A stretch of DNA of 30,101 nucleotides, taken from NCBI GenBank assembly GCA_964409635.1, contig CAYPEL010000017.1, forward strand, positions 1-30,101, given 5' to 3'. Of the stretch, positions 22,758 through 30,101 are shown piece by piece. Under the pieces are notes generated by a model that was not told where the DNA came from, searched no databases, and worked only from the letters and a program-made list of their open reading frames with translations. This stretch comes from CAYPEL01 sp964409635. GTDB taxonomy: Bacteria; Pseudomonadota; Gammaproteobacteria; DSM-19610. Within the stretch, counting starts at the first letter, position 1. Every line of letters starts with the position of its first letter. Made by a program: the position numbers and the translations under genes.

Positions 22758-23978
22758 ATGAGACAAGATGTTATGAAGCAGAAATCTCACCCTGACGGAT
22801 TCAGTACCAGACGATTAAGTGTGTTAGCGCTGGCGGTTGTCATGGCTTGTTCGGCTGGCTACGCCAATGCGGGTGCGCGCGAACAGGCCAAGCGTATGTA
22901 TGATCGTTTGACGGGTACATCGCCGACGCCGGCAGTTTTAGATGTAATTGAAGCTGAAATGGCAAACGGTGCTGAGTCTGCTGCGCGCTTCATCATGGAT
23001 CCTTTACAACCCCATGCTAAGAATTTTTACAATGTTACGCTGAAAAACTTTGCCATGCCCTGGACCAATCGGGATCAGTCGGTATTCGAACCGTTAAACG
23101 ATTACGTTGCAACCGTAATAGGCATGGTGCGTGACGATGTCTCGTTTGATCAGGTGCTTTACGGGGACATACTTTATCTGGGCCAGGGCGGCGGAGTACC
23201 AGCCTACTCAAGCAGCAATAACAATCACTACGAGTTCCTGGAAGATAATGGTCTGGATCTGAGTCAGGTGCTGATGCAAAGCAGCCAGTCCCAGGTTAGC
23301 GGATTACCGGCAGCCGCGACCGCCGGTGTAATGACATCGCGTGCAGCCTCGCGGGCTTTTTTTATCGACGGTACTAACCGCGCCATGTTTCGATTCACCC
23401 TGCTCAACCACTTGTGTCATGACCTGGAACAGGTGAAGGACAACAGCCGTCCAACCGATCGCATCCGTCAGGACGTGTCGCGCAGCCCGGGCGGTGACAG
23501 CCGGGTGTTTTTAAATAACTGCGCCAGTTGCCACTCAGGTATGGATCCGATGGCACAGGCCTTTGCCAGCTATAACTTCACCTACCCGGAGGGTAATGAA
23601 GATGCCGGGCAGCTGCAATATACCCCCGGCGTTGTGCAAGCAAAATATCATATCAACCCCGATAACTTTAAATACGGCTATATCACGCCCGATGATCGCT
23701 GGGATAACTACTGGCGGGTAGGCGTGCGTTCAGATCTGGGCTGGAGTACAGGATTGCCTGGCAGCGGCGATGGCGCCAAGTCACTGGGCCAGGAACTGGC
23801 CGGCAGTGATGCCTTTGCCAATTGTCAGGTGAAGAAAGTTTTCAAGGCGGTGTGTTTGCGTGATCCGAATACACCAGCGGACGTGGTCCAGGCAGATGCC
23901 ATGGCGGCTACTTTCAAGATTGGTTACAACCTGAAAACGGTATTCGCCCAGACGGCCGCTCACTGTAAAGGGGACTGA
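22758..23978 (+). CDS. Exported mono-haem cytochrome-like protein (planctomycete-cytochrome-like)
   Basis: About 406 residues with a signal peptide (RRLSVLALAVVMACSAGYANA). One c-type haem motif, CASCH, is at 255-259, in the context RVFLNNCASCHSGMDPMAQAFASYNF. That matches the C..CH..MDP.G..L..F pattern of the DUF1588-type haem-binding domain found in planctomycete and related large cytochromes. Upstream, WTNRDQSVFEPLNDYVATVIGMVRDDVSFDQVLYGDILYLG resembles the preceding DUF1592-type helical domain. It is the first gene of the plus-strand operon and its stop is 3 bp before the next start. The ATG at 22773 is an equally plausible start; neither has a strong ribosome site. Probably a periplasmic electron carrier or haem-containing scaffold. 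Reaction unknown. Confidence 0.78.
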   Translation: MRQDVMKQKSHPDGFSTRRLSVLALAVVMACSAGYANAGAREQAKRMYDRLTGTSPTPAVLDVIEAEMANGAESAARFIMDPLQPHAKNFYNVTLKNFAMPWTNRDQSVFEPLNDYVATVIGMVRDDVSFDQVLYGDILYLGQGGGVPAYSSSNNNHYEFLEDNGLDLSQVLMQSSQSQVSGLPAAATAGVMTSRAASRAFFIDGTNRAMFRFTLLNHLCHDLEQVKDNSRPTDRIRQDVSRSPGGDSRVFLNNCASCHSGMDPMAQAFASYNFTYPEGNEDAGQLQYTPGVVQAKYHINPDNFKYGYITPDDRWDNYWRVGVRSDLGWSTGLPGSGDGAKSLGQELAGSDAFANCQVKKVFKAVCLRDPNTPADVVQADAMAATFKIGYNLKTVFAQTAAHCKGD

Positions 23979-23981
23979 GCT

Positions 23982-26477
23982 ATGAATTACATTATTAACA
24001 AACTCAGTAGAGTTCTAGTATTACCTCTGTTTGTTGCAATCGGGTTGTCAGGTTGCGGCGGCGGTGCGGCTACCACGGAAAATCCGGTTACCACAACAGT
24101 TACCGCGTCCAACTATAACGGACCTGCACCGGCAACCGCCGATGTTCAGGCGTTCAAGCTGAATGTCTGGGATAATCTGAGTGCGAGTAATCGATGTGGT
24201 GCTTGCCATGTGGCCGGTGATCAGTCTCCGGAGTTTGTCAGGCACGATGATATTAACGCCGCCTACACGGCCGCCAATAGTATCGTTGATCTTACCTCGC
24301 CACAGGATTCCCGCATGGTCACAAAAGTTGCCGGTGGGCATAACTGCTGGCTGGCAAGTGACCAGGCCTGTGCCGATGTGATTGAGGCCTTTATCGTCGG
24401 CTGGGCCGGTGGGGTTTCCGGTGGTGCGCGGGCTATTCAACTAGCTGTGCCGGCAATCAAAGATCCAGGTGCTACCAAGCAATTTCCTGATACATCTGCT
24501 GGTTTCACCGGAATATACGACCATTTAACCGGTGAGGCGCAATGTCTGAACTGCCATCGCAGTGAATCGGCAACACCTCAGGCACCGTTTTTTGCGGCCT
24601 CCACCATTGAGGTGGCCTACGAAGCGGCCAAATCCAAAATTGATTTAAACACTCCGGCTAATTCCCGGCTGGTGGTGCGTCTGCGGGATGAGTTTCATAA
24701 CTGTTGGTCCGGTGATTGTGGGTCTGATGCAGATGCAATGCAGGCTTTGATAGAAGCCTATGCCAATCCCATACAGCCGGGTCAGGTTCCTTCCAATCTT
24801 GTATTAAGTAAAGCCCTTAGTATCGGGGATGGCGTGGTCGCCTCCGGTGGCAGCCGTCACGAAGCCAACCAGATCGCTCTGTACGAATTTAAAACCGGCG
24901 CGGGTGCCACCGCGTTTGATACCAGTGGTATCGAGCCTGCAATGCACCTGAATCTTAGTGGCGATGTTGACTGGGTCGGTGGTTACGGCATACAGGTCAA
25001 TAGCGGTAAAGCACAAGCTTCAACCGCATCGAGTTCAAAGCTGCACGACCTGATCACGGCAACCAGTGAGTACTCCATCGAAGCCTGGGTGGCGCCTGGC
25101 AACGTGACCCAGGAAGACGCCTATATGGTCAGCTACTCGGCCGGTACCGCTGCGCGTAATTTCACCCTCGGGCAGACAATGTATAACTACGACTTCTTTA
25201 ACCGCAGCAGTAACTCTGATGCAAACGGAGATCCGGCGCTATCAACCGACGACGATGACGAGGATCTACAGGCAAGCCTGCAGCACGTTGTGCTGACCTA
25301 TGACCCGGTCAACGGGCGGCGTATCTATGTCAATGGTATTGATACCAACCTGGATGCAAACCCCAACCCGGACGGTACAGAAGCGGGTAACCTGAACGCC
25401 TGGGATAACAGCTTCGCCTTCGTGCTGGGGAATGAAGTATCGGGTGACCGTCAGTGGAAGGGCGCTATCCGTCTTGTGGCGATCCATAATCGCGCCTTGA
25501 CGCCCGAGCAAATTAACCAGAACTTTGCCGTGGGTGTGGGCCAGAAATTCTTCCTGCTGTTCGCCGTGACACACCTTGTAGATGGCAATTTCGACGCGGC
25601 AAATGAAACGCACCATGCTTTTGTCATGTTTGAAGTCAGTCAGTTTGACAGCTACAGCTATCTGTTTAATCAGCCGGTCTTCATCAGTCTGGATGAAAAC
25701 TACACGCCAAACAATATACCGCTCGAGAAAATGCGTATCGGAATTAATGGTAAAGAAGCCATCGTTGGTCAGTCGTACCGGAATTTAGTGGCAACGCTGG
25801 GCGGGGCGAATTACACCACTGAGAGTGGTCAGCTGCTGTCCAATGTCGGTACCATCATTGCACTGGAAAATGGTCCGGAATCAGACGAGTTCTTCCTGAC
25901 GTTTGAAAACATAGGCGGTAATCAGAATGTTGTCGTGGAAGGTTCTTTGAACGCCAAAAGTATTGCTCAATCAGTGGACAGCTTTGCGGACATCGGATTG
26001 CGTACCTTTGATGAAATTAATGCGGCCATGGCAGAAATGACAGGGGTTGATCCGCAAGTAGTTAAATCGGCTACCTTTGACGTACTACGTCAGCAATTGC
26101 CCTCTGTTGAAACCATCGAAGGTTTCTTGCCTGCCCATCAAATGGGCGTTGCACAACTGGCAATAGCGTATTGTGATGTCTTAGTTGAAAATACAGGGCT
26201 ACGCGATAGTTTCTTCGGCGCGATCAACTACAGTAATTTCAATAGTCAGCTAAACCAGATAATTGACGCGTTGTTTAACGAAATGGTGGGTGTGGATAGT
26301 TTAGGCAGTGCATTAAGTAGTGCGCAAACCCATGCTGAACTTTCTACTGAGTTGACGAGCTTGCACGGCAAATTATGCACAGGCGCTTCACCCTGCAACA
26401 ACACCCAGCGTTCCAGCTCAGTTCTGAAAGCCATGTGTGCATCAGTAATTGGTAGCGCGAGCATGTTGATCCAGTAA
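23982..26477 (+). CDS. LamG-domain lipoprotein with duplicated c-haem modules
   Basis: An 831-residue lipoprotein (lipobox LSGC, Cys25). Two tandem copies of an 80-85-residue module follow: copy 1 at about 62-145 with CGACH (72-76) and HNCW (120-123), copy 2 at about 178-262 with CLNCH (188-192) and HNCW (239-242). Each begins W/Y-D-x-L, has AYxAAxSxIDLxxPxxSR between the motifs, and has one more Cys after HNCW, suggesting a disulphide and a His second haem ligand. Residues about 300-530 form a LamG/concanavalin-like domain (YSIEAWVAPGN, LQHVVLTYDPVNGRRIYVNG, GAIRLVAIHNRALTPEQINQNF), usually sugar- or protein-binding. The C-terminal 250 residues are unfamiliar. It follows its neighbour by 3 bp and precedes the DUF1501-like gene by 32 bp. 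Confidence 0.8.
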   Translation: MNYIINKLSRVLVLPLFVAIGLSGCGGGAATTENPVTTTVTASNYNGPAPATADVQAFKLNVWDNLSASNRCGACHVAGDQSPEFVRHDDINAAYTAANSIVDLTSPQDSRMVTKVAGGHNCWLASDQACADVIEAFIVGWAGGVSGGARAIQLAVPAIKDPGATKQFPDTSAGFTGIYDHLTGEAQCLNCHRSESATPQAPFFAASTIEVAYEAAKSKIDLNTPANSRLVVRLRDEFHNCWSGDCGSDADAMQALIEAYANPIQPGQVPSNLVLSKALSIGDGVVASGGSRHEANQIALYEFKTGAGATAFDTSGIEPAMHLNLSGDVDWVGGYGIQVNSGKAQASTASSSKLHDLITATSEYSIEAWVAPGNVTQEDAYMVSYSAGTAARNFTLGQTMYNYDFFNRSSNSDANGDPALSTDDDDEDLQASLQHVVLTYDPVNGRRIYVNGIDTNLDANPNPDGTEAGNLNAWDNSFAFVLGNEVSGDRQWKGAIRLVAIHNRALTPEQINQNFAVGVGQKFFLLFAVTHLVDGNFDAANETHHAFVMFEVSQFDSYSYLFNQPVFISLDENYTPNNIPLEKMRIGINGKEAIVGQSYRNLVATLGGANYTTESGQLLSNVGTIIALENGPESDEFFLTFENIGGNQNVVVEGSLNAKSIAQSVDSFADIGLRTFDEINAAMAEMTGVDPQVVKSATFDVLRQQLPSVETIEGFLPAHQMGVAQLAIAYCDVLVENTGLRDSFFGAINYSNFNSQLNQIIDALFNEMVGVDSLGSALSSAQTHAELSTELTSLHGKLCTGASPCNNTQRSSSVLKAMCASVIGSASMLIQ

Positions 26478-26509
26478 CCAGATCTAAAGAATGAATTGAG
26501 GAAAGAGAG

Positions 26510-28108
26510 ATGGCAAAGCGAAAACAACCTTTACACCCTGATGCTCCGCTCTATCATCGCAGTCATGCGCGGCCGGTGTCACGGCGTGATTTTCTGCGGC
26601 AGGGTTTTGTCGCTGGCACGGGGACACTAATGGGTGGCCCCCTACTCAGCATGTTCTCCAATGCCAATGCGGCCGTTGGTTTATCACCGGATCTTCTCAA
26701 CATGGCTGACGCGATCTCTGGTTGCAGTCTGGGTGGGTCAGGTGATGGCTTGCCCATCATTTGCTTTGACCTGGCAGGTGGCGCCAATATCGCCGGTTCA
26801 AATGTTTTAGTTGGACGGCAGGGGCAGCTCGACGTCCTGTCGACAGCGGGTTACAGCAAATTAGGCCTACCTGGAGATATGATTCCGGGTGTTACTGAAA
26901 CTAATCCAACGGCAACCAGCAACGGTGACCATATTGATGAGACCCTGGGGCTTGCTTTCCATTCCGACAGCGCTATGTTGCGCGGTATTCTGGAAAAAGC
27001 GGGATCAGCTATTGGTAATATTGACGGCCTGGTTATCCCTGCACGCTCAGAAAATGATTCCGGTAATAATCCGCATAATCCCATGTATGCAATCGCAGAA
27101 GCGCTGAAGCTCGCGAGTGATCCTAACCCTGCAGATCAAGTATATCCTGGTGGTGTTGTAACACTGATTGGCTCGCGCAATTCTGAATCTGGCGGTAATT
27201 CAATGGCGCCTGCGATGACTATTAACCCCGAGATTCGTCCAACTAAAGTTGATCGTCCCAGTGATGTCACGGGTATGGTTGATACCGGTGATTTGACCAG
27301 TGTGTTCAGTGATCCCGCTGATGTTGTTGCGGTAATGGAATCAATGGTGCGTAACAGCGATAACAAACTAGGTAGAGTTGATACTCAGCTTGGAGCGAAT
27401 AATCAGGCAATTCTAGACATGGTGCGTTGTGGCTATATCAAGTCCGCAGATCTGGCTGACCGGTTTGCCGGTGTGCCCATTGACCCCGCGACTGATCCGG
27501 ATATTGTTGGTGCGACAGGGATTTTTTCCAGTGCAGAGTTCAGTGGTGATAATGAATTTAGAAAAACCGCTTCGGTGATGAAGATGGTGGCAAATGGCTA
27601 TGCAGCGACCGGCACTATTGCCATGGGTGGATACGACTATCACACAGGGGATCGTTCAACAGGTGAAATACGCGATTTAAGAGTGGGTCGTTGTATTGGC
27701 GCCTGCCTGGAATATGCTGCGCGCATAAATACAGCGATGATGATCTACGTGTACAGCGACGGCTCCGTTTTCAGTAATGGTTCAATAGATAATTCACAGG
27801 ATGGCCGTGGTAAAGGCGTTTGGACCGGTGATAATCAGTCAACCGCCTCCTCATTTATTCTTGTTTTTAATCCAGGTAGTGCACCGCAGATCCTGTTGCC
27901 CGGCCGCCAGATCGGTTTCTTCAGAGCCGATGGGTCGGTTGATAACTCAAGTTCGGTAGCCGCGAATAATGTAAATTTACTGGTTGAAACAGTGGTACTG
28001 AACTATATGGCTTTAAACGGTAATATTAACCAGTTTGGTGCGTTGCCGTTTAACACCCTCGGTAGTACCCCGGCTGCAAGCCTGATTGGATTTAGTGCCC
28101 TAACGTAG
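26510..28108 (+). CDS. Tat-exported DUF1501-like protein
   Basis: A 532-residue protein with a Tat signal: SRRDFLRQGF at 24-33, hydrophobic stretch, and ANA cleavage region near 54. This implies export of a folded, possibly cofactor-bearing protein. The remaining sequence resembles DUF1501 proteins (alkaline-phosphatase-like superfamily) that pair with haem-containing DUF1588/DUF1592-type proteins in planctomycetes: LPIICFDLAGGANIAGSN near the N-terminus, then GYDYHTGDRSTGEIRDLRVGRCIGACLEYAA, and the MIYVYSDGSVFSNGSID segment. The assignment is by pattern and may need correcting. GAGGAAAGAGAG gives a good ribosome site. Last gene of the module, and its stop codon lies in the first bases of an inverted repeat. 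With the two upstream haem proteins it probably forms an envelope complex. Confidence 0.68.
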   Translation: MAKRKQPLHPDAPLYHRSHARPVSRRDFLRQGFVAGTGTLMGGPLLSMFSNANAAVGLSPDLLNMADAISGCSLGGSGDGLPIICFDLAGGANIAGSNVLVGRQGQLDVLSTAGYSKLGLPGDMIPGVTETNPTATSNGDHIDETLGLAFHSDSAMLRGILEKAGSAIGNIDGLVIPARSENDSGNNPHNPMYAIAEALKLASDPNPADQVYPGGVVTLIGSRNSESGGNSMAPAMTINPEIRPTKVDRPSDVTGMVDTGDLTSVFSDPADVVAVMESMVRNSDNKLGRVDTQLGANNQAILDMVRCGYIKSADLADRFAGVPIDPATDPDIVGATGIFSSAEFSGDNEFRKTASVMKMVANGYAATGTIAMGGYDYHTGDRSTGEIRDLRVGRCIGACLEYAARINTAMMIYVYSDGSVFSNGSIDNSQDGRGKGVWTGDNQSTASSFILVFNPGSAPQILLPGRQIGFFRADGSVDNSSSVAANNVNLLVETVVLNYMALNGNINQFGALPFNTLGSTPAASLIGFSALT

Positions 28109-28166
28109 GGTGGGTGAAACCCACCAAATGCCGTAACCGCCGGGAATGGTGGATTTTACTCACCCT
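28107..28166. repeat. Imperfect inverted repeat overlapping the DUF1501-like stop codon
   Basis: AGGGTGGGTGAAACCCACCA (28107-28126) and the reverse complement of 28147-28166 agree at 17 of 20 positions. The left arm itself contains a perfect hairpin, GGTGGGT-GAA-ACCCACC. The stop TAG (28106-28108) overlaps its first bases. It resembles dispersed AGGGTGGGT-type repeats known from many bacterial genomes; that attribution is from memory. Confidence 0.7.
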
Positions 28167-28213
28167 CGTATATTTCAAGGTATCGCAACGCCGCCAGGCG
28201 GGCCGAAGCGGCG

Positions 28214-28237
28214 GTCAAAATGTGAATTTATTTTGAC
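28214..28237. terminator. Possible bidirectional terminator in the convergent spacer
   Basis: GTCAAAAT-GTGAATTT-ATTTTGAC is a perfect 8-bp inverted repeat. A CGCCGC/GCGGCG hairpin lies just before it in the 137-bp spacer between the convergent DUF1501-like and comF genes. Placement fits a shared terminator, but no long T-run follows, so this is tentative. Confidence 0.4.
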
Positions 28238-28245
28238 GGCAGCCC

Positions 28246-28947
28246 TTAATATACGGTGCGCGCAATCACCCAGGCGTCAACCTGTCTTGCACCGGCTTTT
28301 TTTAAAGTCTTCGCCAGTTCGTTTAGCGTACTGCCGGTTGTCAACACATCATCAATCAGCAGGATATGCTGGTCTTTAACCTCACCCGTTACGGTAAAAG
28401 CACCACGTAAATTCTTGCGCCGTTGTTTTGCGGGTAAGCCCGATTGAGCTTCGGTTACCCGGACACGTTTGCAACAGCCTGCATCGATAGCAAAGGCTTT
28501 CGATTTCCGGATCGGTCTCAAAAGTTCCTGCGACTGGTTATAGCCGCGTTCAGCCAAACGTTTTCTGTGTAACGGCACAGGCATAATACAATCCGGTTTG
28601 TTTGCCCTGTTTAATAGCTGTTCCAGGAGTAGTTTGCCCAGGCTATTCAGTAACACAAGATCCTGCTGGAACTTGATACGCTGAATCAAATGATTGACCG
28701 GATACTGATAGGCAAACAGACAGCTGCAGTGATCGAATGCAAAAGGCTGTGTCTGGCAGCGACCGCAGACAGCGCCAGCAGTAGTTGGCAGGGGCAGGGC
28801 GCAACGATGGCAGGGATGCTGTAGCCTGGGCAGGTCGTGCAGGCAAGCTTCACAAAGTTCGAGACCCTGGTGGCCCGGTGCAAGACACAATCGACAACGG
28901 CTGGGGAATAGCCAGTCTTGAGCTTTATTTAACCAGTTGTAAACCAT
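28246..28947 (-). CDS. comF: ComF-family phosphoribosyltransferase-like protein
   Basis: From the ATG at 28947, with AAGGAA close upstream, it has 233 residues, a usual length for the family. The N-terminal zinc-finger region carries four CxxC pairs (CRLC, CEAC, CHRC, CGRC). The C-terminal type I phosphoribosyltransferase domain has the PRPP motif ILLIDDVLTTGSTL, and MPVPLHRKRLAERGYNQSQELLRPI is the typical ComF segment. Members are tied to DNA uptake in transformable bacteria (ComFC/GntX type); the substrate is unsettled. It is divergent from the bioB operon, a common gammaproteobacterial arrangement. Codons 1-4 (MVYN) lie in one half of the BirA-like operator, so biotin status may also affect comF. 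A GTG or TTG further upstream would extend the protein through that operator and is unlikely. Confidence 0.92.
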   Translation of the reverse strand: MVYNWLNKAQDWLFPSRCRLCLAPGHQGLELCEACLHDLPRLQHPCHRCALPLPTTAGAVCGRCQTQPFAFDHCSCLFAYQYPVNHLIQRIKFQQDLVLLNSLGKLLLEQLLNRANKPDCIMPVPLHRKRLAERGYNQSQELLRPIRKSKAFAIDAGCCKRVRVTEAQSGLPAKQRRKNLRGAFTVTGEVKDQHILLIDDVLTTGSTLNELAKTLKKAGARQVDAWVIARTVY

Positions 28948-28970
28948 TAGATTCCTTTCCAGGTTGACAG
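28937..28970. promoter_or_regulatory. BirA-type biotin operator
   Basis: TTGTAAACC (28937-28945), 16 bp, GGTTGACAG (28962-28970). The known BirA consensus in proteobacteria is TTGTAAACC-N14-16-GGTTTACAA; the left half is perfect and the right half matches at 7 of 9. It lies between divergent comF and the bioB operon, overlaps the comF start codon, and its right half covers the -35 box of the bioB-side promoter, as expected for repression by biotinyl-AMP-bound BirA. Confidence 0.8.
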
Positions 28971-28992
28971 TTGTGCAGCCTGCACGCATAGT
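28964..28992 (+). promoter_or_regulatory. Promoter of the membrane protein-bioB operon
   Basis: A perfect -35 box TTGACA (28964-28969), a 17-bp spacer and a -10 box CATAGT (28987-28992, 4 of 6 consensus matches) lie about 30 bp upstream of the ATG at 29024. The -35 sits in the right half of the BirA-like operator. A perfect CGCATA-GT-TATGCG palindrome (28985-28998) covers the -10 and probable start site. Confidence 0.65.
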
Positions 28993-29023
28993 TATGCGCT
29001 GATTTTACTCGAATTTGTTTCCC

Positions 29024-29434
29024 ATGTCCGATACTCCTGCAGCACCTGCCAAGGTCGCCACGGCGAAAAGCGCGCGCAGTGCGGCGGCCATTTTCAATAT
29101 CGGAAATATTATTGCCATCCTGGTGCCGATCCCATTGGGGATGTTGTGGTTCGGGATGTCCATGTTTTTTTACGCCATGAACCGGCACCATCCGAATGCC
29201 AAGGTGGGGGAATATACCCAGCAGGCAGCTTATCGCTTTTATGGCATCAGCGGATTTTTTGTCGCGGCGGCAACCTTCATTCCGGGCAATGACTGGACCT
29301 ATTATGTCATTGCCTGGGCAGTTGCCGGCTTTATTCTTGTGCCCTGGTCAATCGTTGACTTGGTCAAAATCAGTAAAGACACCTGGGTTGACACCCCCTA
29401 TCCTGAGCAGAGTGATGAACCAATCAGCCACTAA
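29024..29434 (+). CDS. Small integral membrane protein in the bioB operon
   Basis: A 136-residue protein from the ATG at 29024; a TTG at 29015 is less likely. A polar Ala/Lys-rich N-terminus is followed by about three hydrophobic helices: IFNIGNIIAILVPIPLGMLWFGMSMFFYAM, YRFYGISGFFVAAATFI and WTYYVIAWAVAGFILVPWSIVDLV, and then a short acidic tail. No family is recognised. It overlaps the start of bioB by 20 bp and is placed directly behind the BirA-type operator, so it should be expressed in response to biotin shortage. That makes a role in biotin synthesis or uptake conceivable. It is not the BioY transporter: too short, with no BioY motif seen. Confidence 0.75.
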   Translation: MSDTPAAPAKVATAKSARSAAAIFNIGNIIAILVPIPLGMLWFGMSMFFYAMNRHHPNAKVGEYTQQAAYRFYGISGFFVAAATFIPGNDWTYYVIAWAVAGFILVPWSIVDLVKISKDTWVDTPYPEQSDEPISH

Positions 29435-30101
29435 ACGACCCACCGATGCGATTGAAGCCCGGCATGACTGGCATCAATCAGAGATTGAAGCCTTATTAGA
29501 ACAGCCCTTTAATGACCTGTTGTTCGAGGCGCAGCGCGTACACCGGATGCACTTTGATCCAAATGCCGTACAGATAAGTACGCTATTAAGTATCAAGACC
29601 GGCGGCTGTCCGGAAGACTGTGCCTACTGTCCACAAAGTGTGCACTACGATACACCCGTCGATCCACAAGCCCTGATGGCTATTGAAGACGTTGTCCAGG
29701 CGGCGCGTCGTGCCAAACAGCTGGGCGCTTCCCGCTTCTGCATGGGCGCGGCCTGGCGTAATCCACGCGGTAAGAATTTTGAACGCGTGCTGGAAATGGT
29801 GGAACGGGTGCGCGAAGAAGGCATGGAAACCTGCATGACCCTGGGCATGCTGGAAGCAGAACAGGCGCGACGCTTAAAAGCCTCCGGTCTGGATTACTAC
29901 AATCATAATCTGGATACTTCGCCGGAATTTTATGGTGAAGTTATTACCACGCGTACCTACCAGGATCGTCTTGATACCTTGCAACATGTACGCGATGCAC
30001 ACATCAACGTCTGCTGTGGAGGGATTGTCGGCATGGATGAGTCGCGTGCGGATCGGGCATCCTTTCTGCGTGCGTTAGGCAATCAGGATCCACACCCGGA
30101 A
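29415..30101 (+). CDS. bioB: Biotin synthase (partial, cut by window end)
   Basis: Radical-SAM enzyme that inserts sulphur into dethiobiotin, the last step of biotin synthesis. The first 229 codons are present (the whole protein is usually 320-350 residues); the window ends in frame. The Fe-S motif CPEDCAYCPQS (CxxxCxxC binding the SAM cluster) follows ISTLLSIKTGGC. Other family segments are FCMGAAWRNPRGKNFERVLEMV, ETCMTLGMLE, GLDYYNHNLDTSPEFY, and RTYQDRLDTL followed by NVCCGGIVGMDE. The start ATG at 29415 lies inside the end of the preceding gene (20-bp overlap); a GTG immediately before it is an alternative. Expression is probably through the BirA-controlled promoter. The rest of the bio genes may follow beyond the window. 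Confidence 0.96.
   Translation, partial: MNQSATKRPTDAIEARHDWHQSEIEALLEQPFNDLLFEAQRVHRMHFDPNAVQISTLLSIKTGGCPEDCAYCPQSVHYDTPVDPQALMAIEDVVQAARRAKQLGASRFCMGAAWRNPRGKNFERVLEMVERVREEGMETCMTLGMLEAEQARRLKASGLDYYNHNLDTSPEFYGEVITTRTYQDRLDTLQHVRDAHINVCCGGIVGMDESRADRASFLRALGNQDPHPE

Noticed and set aside
28146..28379. 77-codon plus-strand reading frame across the convergent spacer and comF
   Set aside because: It overlaps inverted repeats and runs antisense to comF; no ribosome site or family signal.
1..30101. CRISPR arrays, tRNA/rRNA genes, integrases and prophage genes
   Set aside because: No regularly spaced direct repeats, structural RNA signatures or phage/integrase proteins were seen on either strand.

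Overview
The window looks like chromosome of a heterotrophic, respiring gammaproteobacterium, probably aquatic. The support is ubiquinone genes (ubiC, ubiA), bioB next to a divergent comF, a BirA-type operator, CRP-type operators, many predicted outer-membrane lipoproteins and beta-barrels, and several dispersed palindromic repeats. I see no rRNA, tRNA, CRISPR array, prophage or intact transposon. Species cannot be named from the sequence alone.

Layout: (1) 1-5668, housekeeping and unknown genes: a degenerate M48-peptidase-like membrane protein with a possible frameshifted tail, ubiC-ubiA, a large palindromic repeat, a CsgG-like lipoprotein, and an unknown protein overlapping a HIT-domain protein. 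(2) 5654-14606, minus strand: a tightly packed operon of about ten genes. In transcription order it encodes a small periplasmic protein, three TPR proteins (two of them lipoproteins), a small secreted protein, one TolQ/ExbB-type protein, two ExbD-type proteins, a TonB/AgmX-like energy transducer and a small lipoprotein. The composition (one TolQ, two TolR/ExbD, AgmX/PglI-like TonB protein, large TPR proteins) resembles the conserved core of the Myxococcus Agl/Glt trans-envelope machinery. Both ExbD paralogues lack the membrane aspartate that normally carries protons. (3) 14937-17833, minus strand: TlpA-like thioredoxin, DUF4266 lipoprotein ending in GCGCN, DUF3570 beta-barrel and ApbE FMN transferase. 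(4) 17964-19327, minus strand: two overlapping outer-membrane beta-barrel genes, one with an SH3 domain. (5) 19442-28108: a divergent module of an HzsA-related di-haem lipoprotein (minus) facing three plus-strand genes: a mono-haem planctomycete-type cytochrome-like protein, a LamG lipoprotein with duplicated haem modules, and a Tat-exported DUF1501-like protein. (6) 28246-30101: comF divergent from a small membrane protein gene that overlaps bioB; bioB runs off the window.

Three near-perfect CRP-type palindromes (TGTGA-N6-TCACA) lie in the promoter regions of the TPR/ExbB operon, the thioredoxin/ApbE operon and the plus-strand haem module. This suggests the envelope machine and the two redox modules share control by a CRP-family regulator. 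A BirA-like operator overlaps the comF start codon and the -35 box of the bioB operon.

All functional links between modules are inferred from gene order, shared operators and family resemblance. No database search was run, and domain calls rest on recognised motifs.
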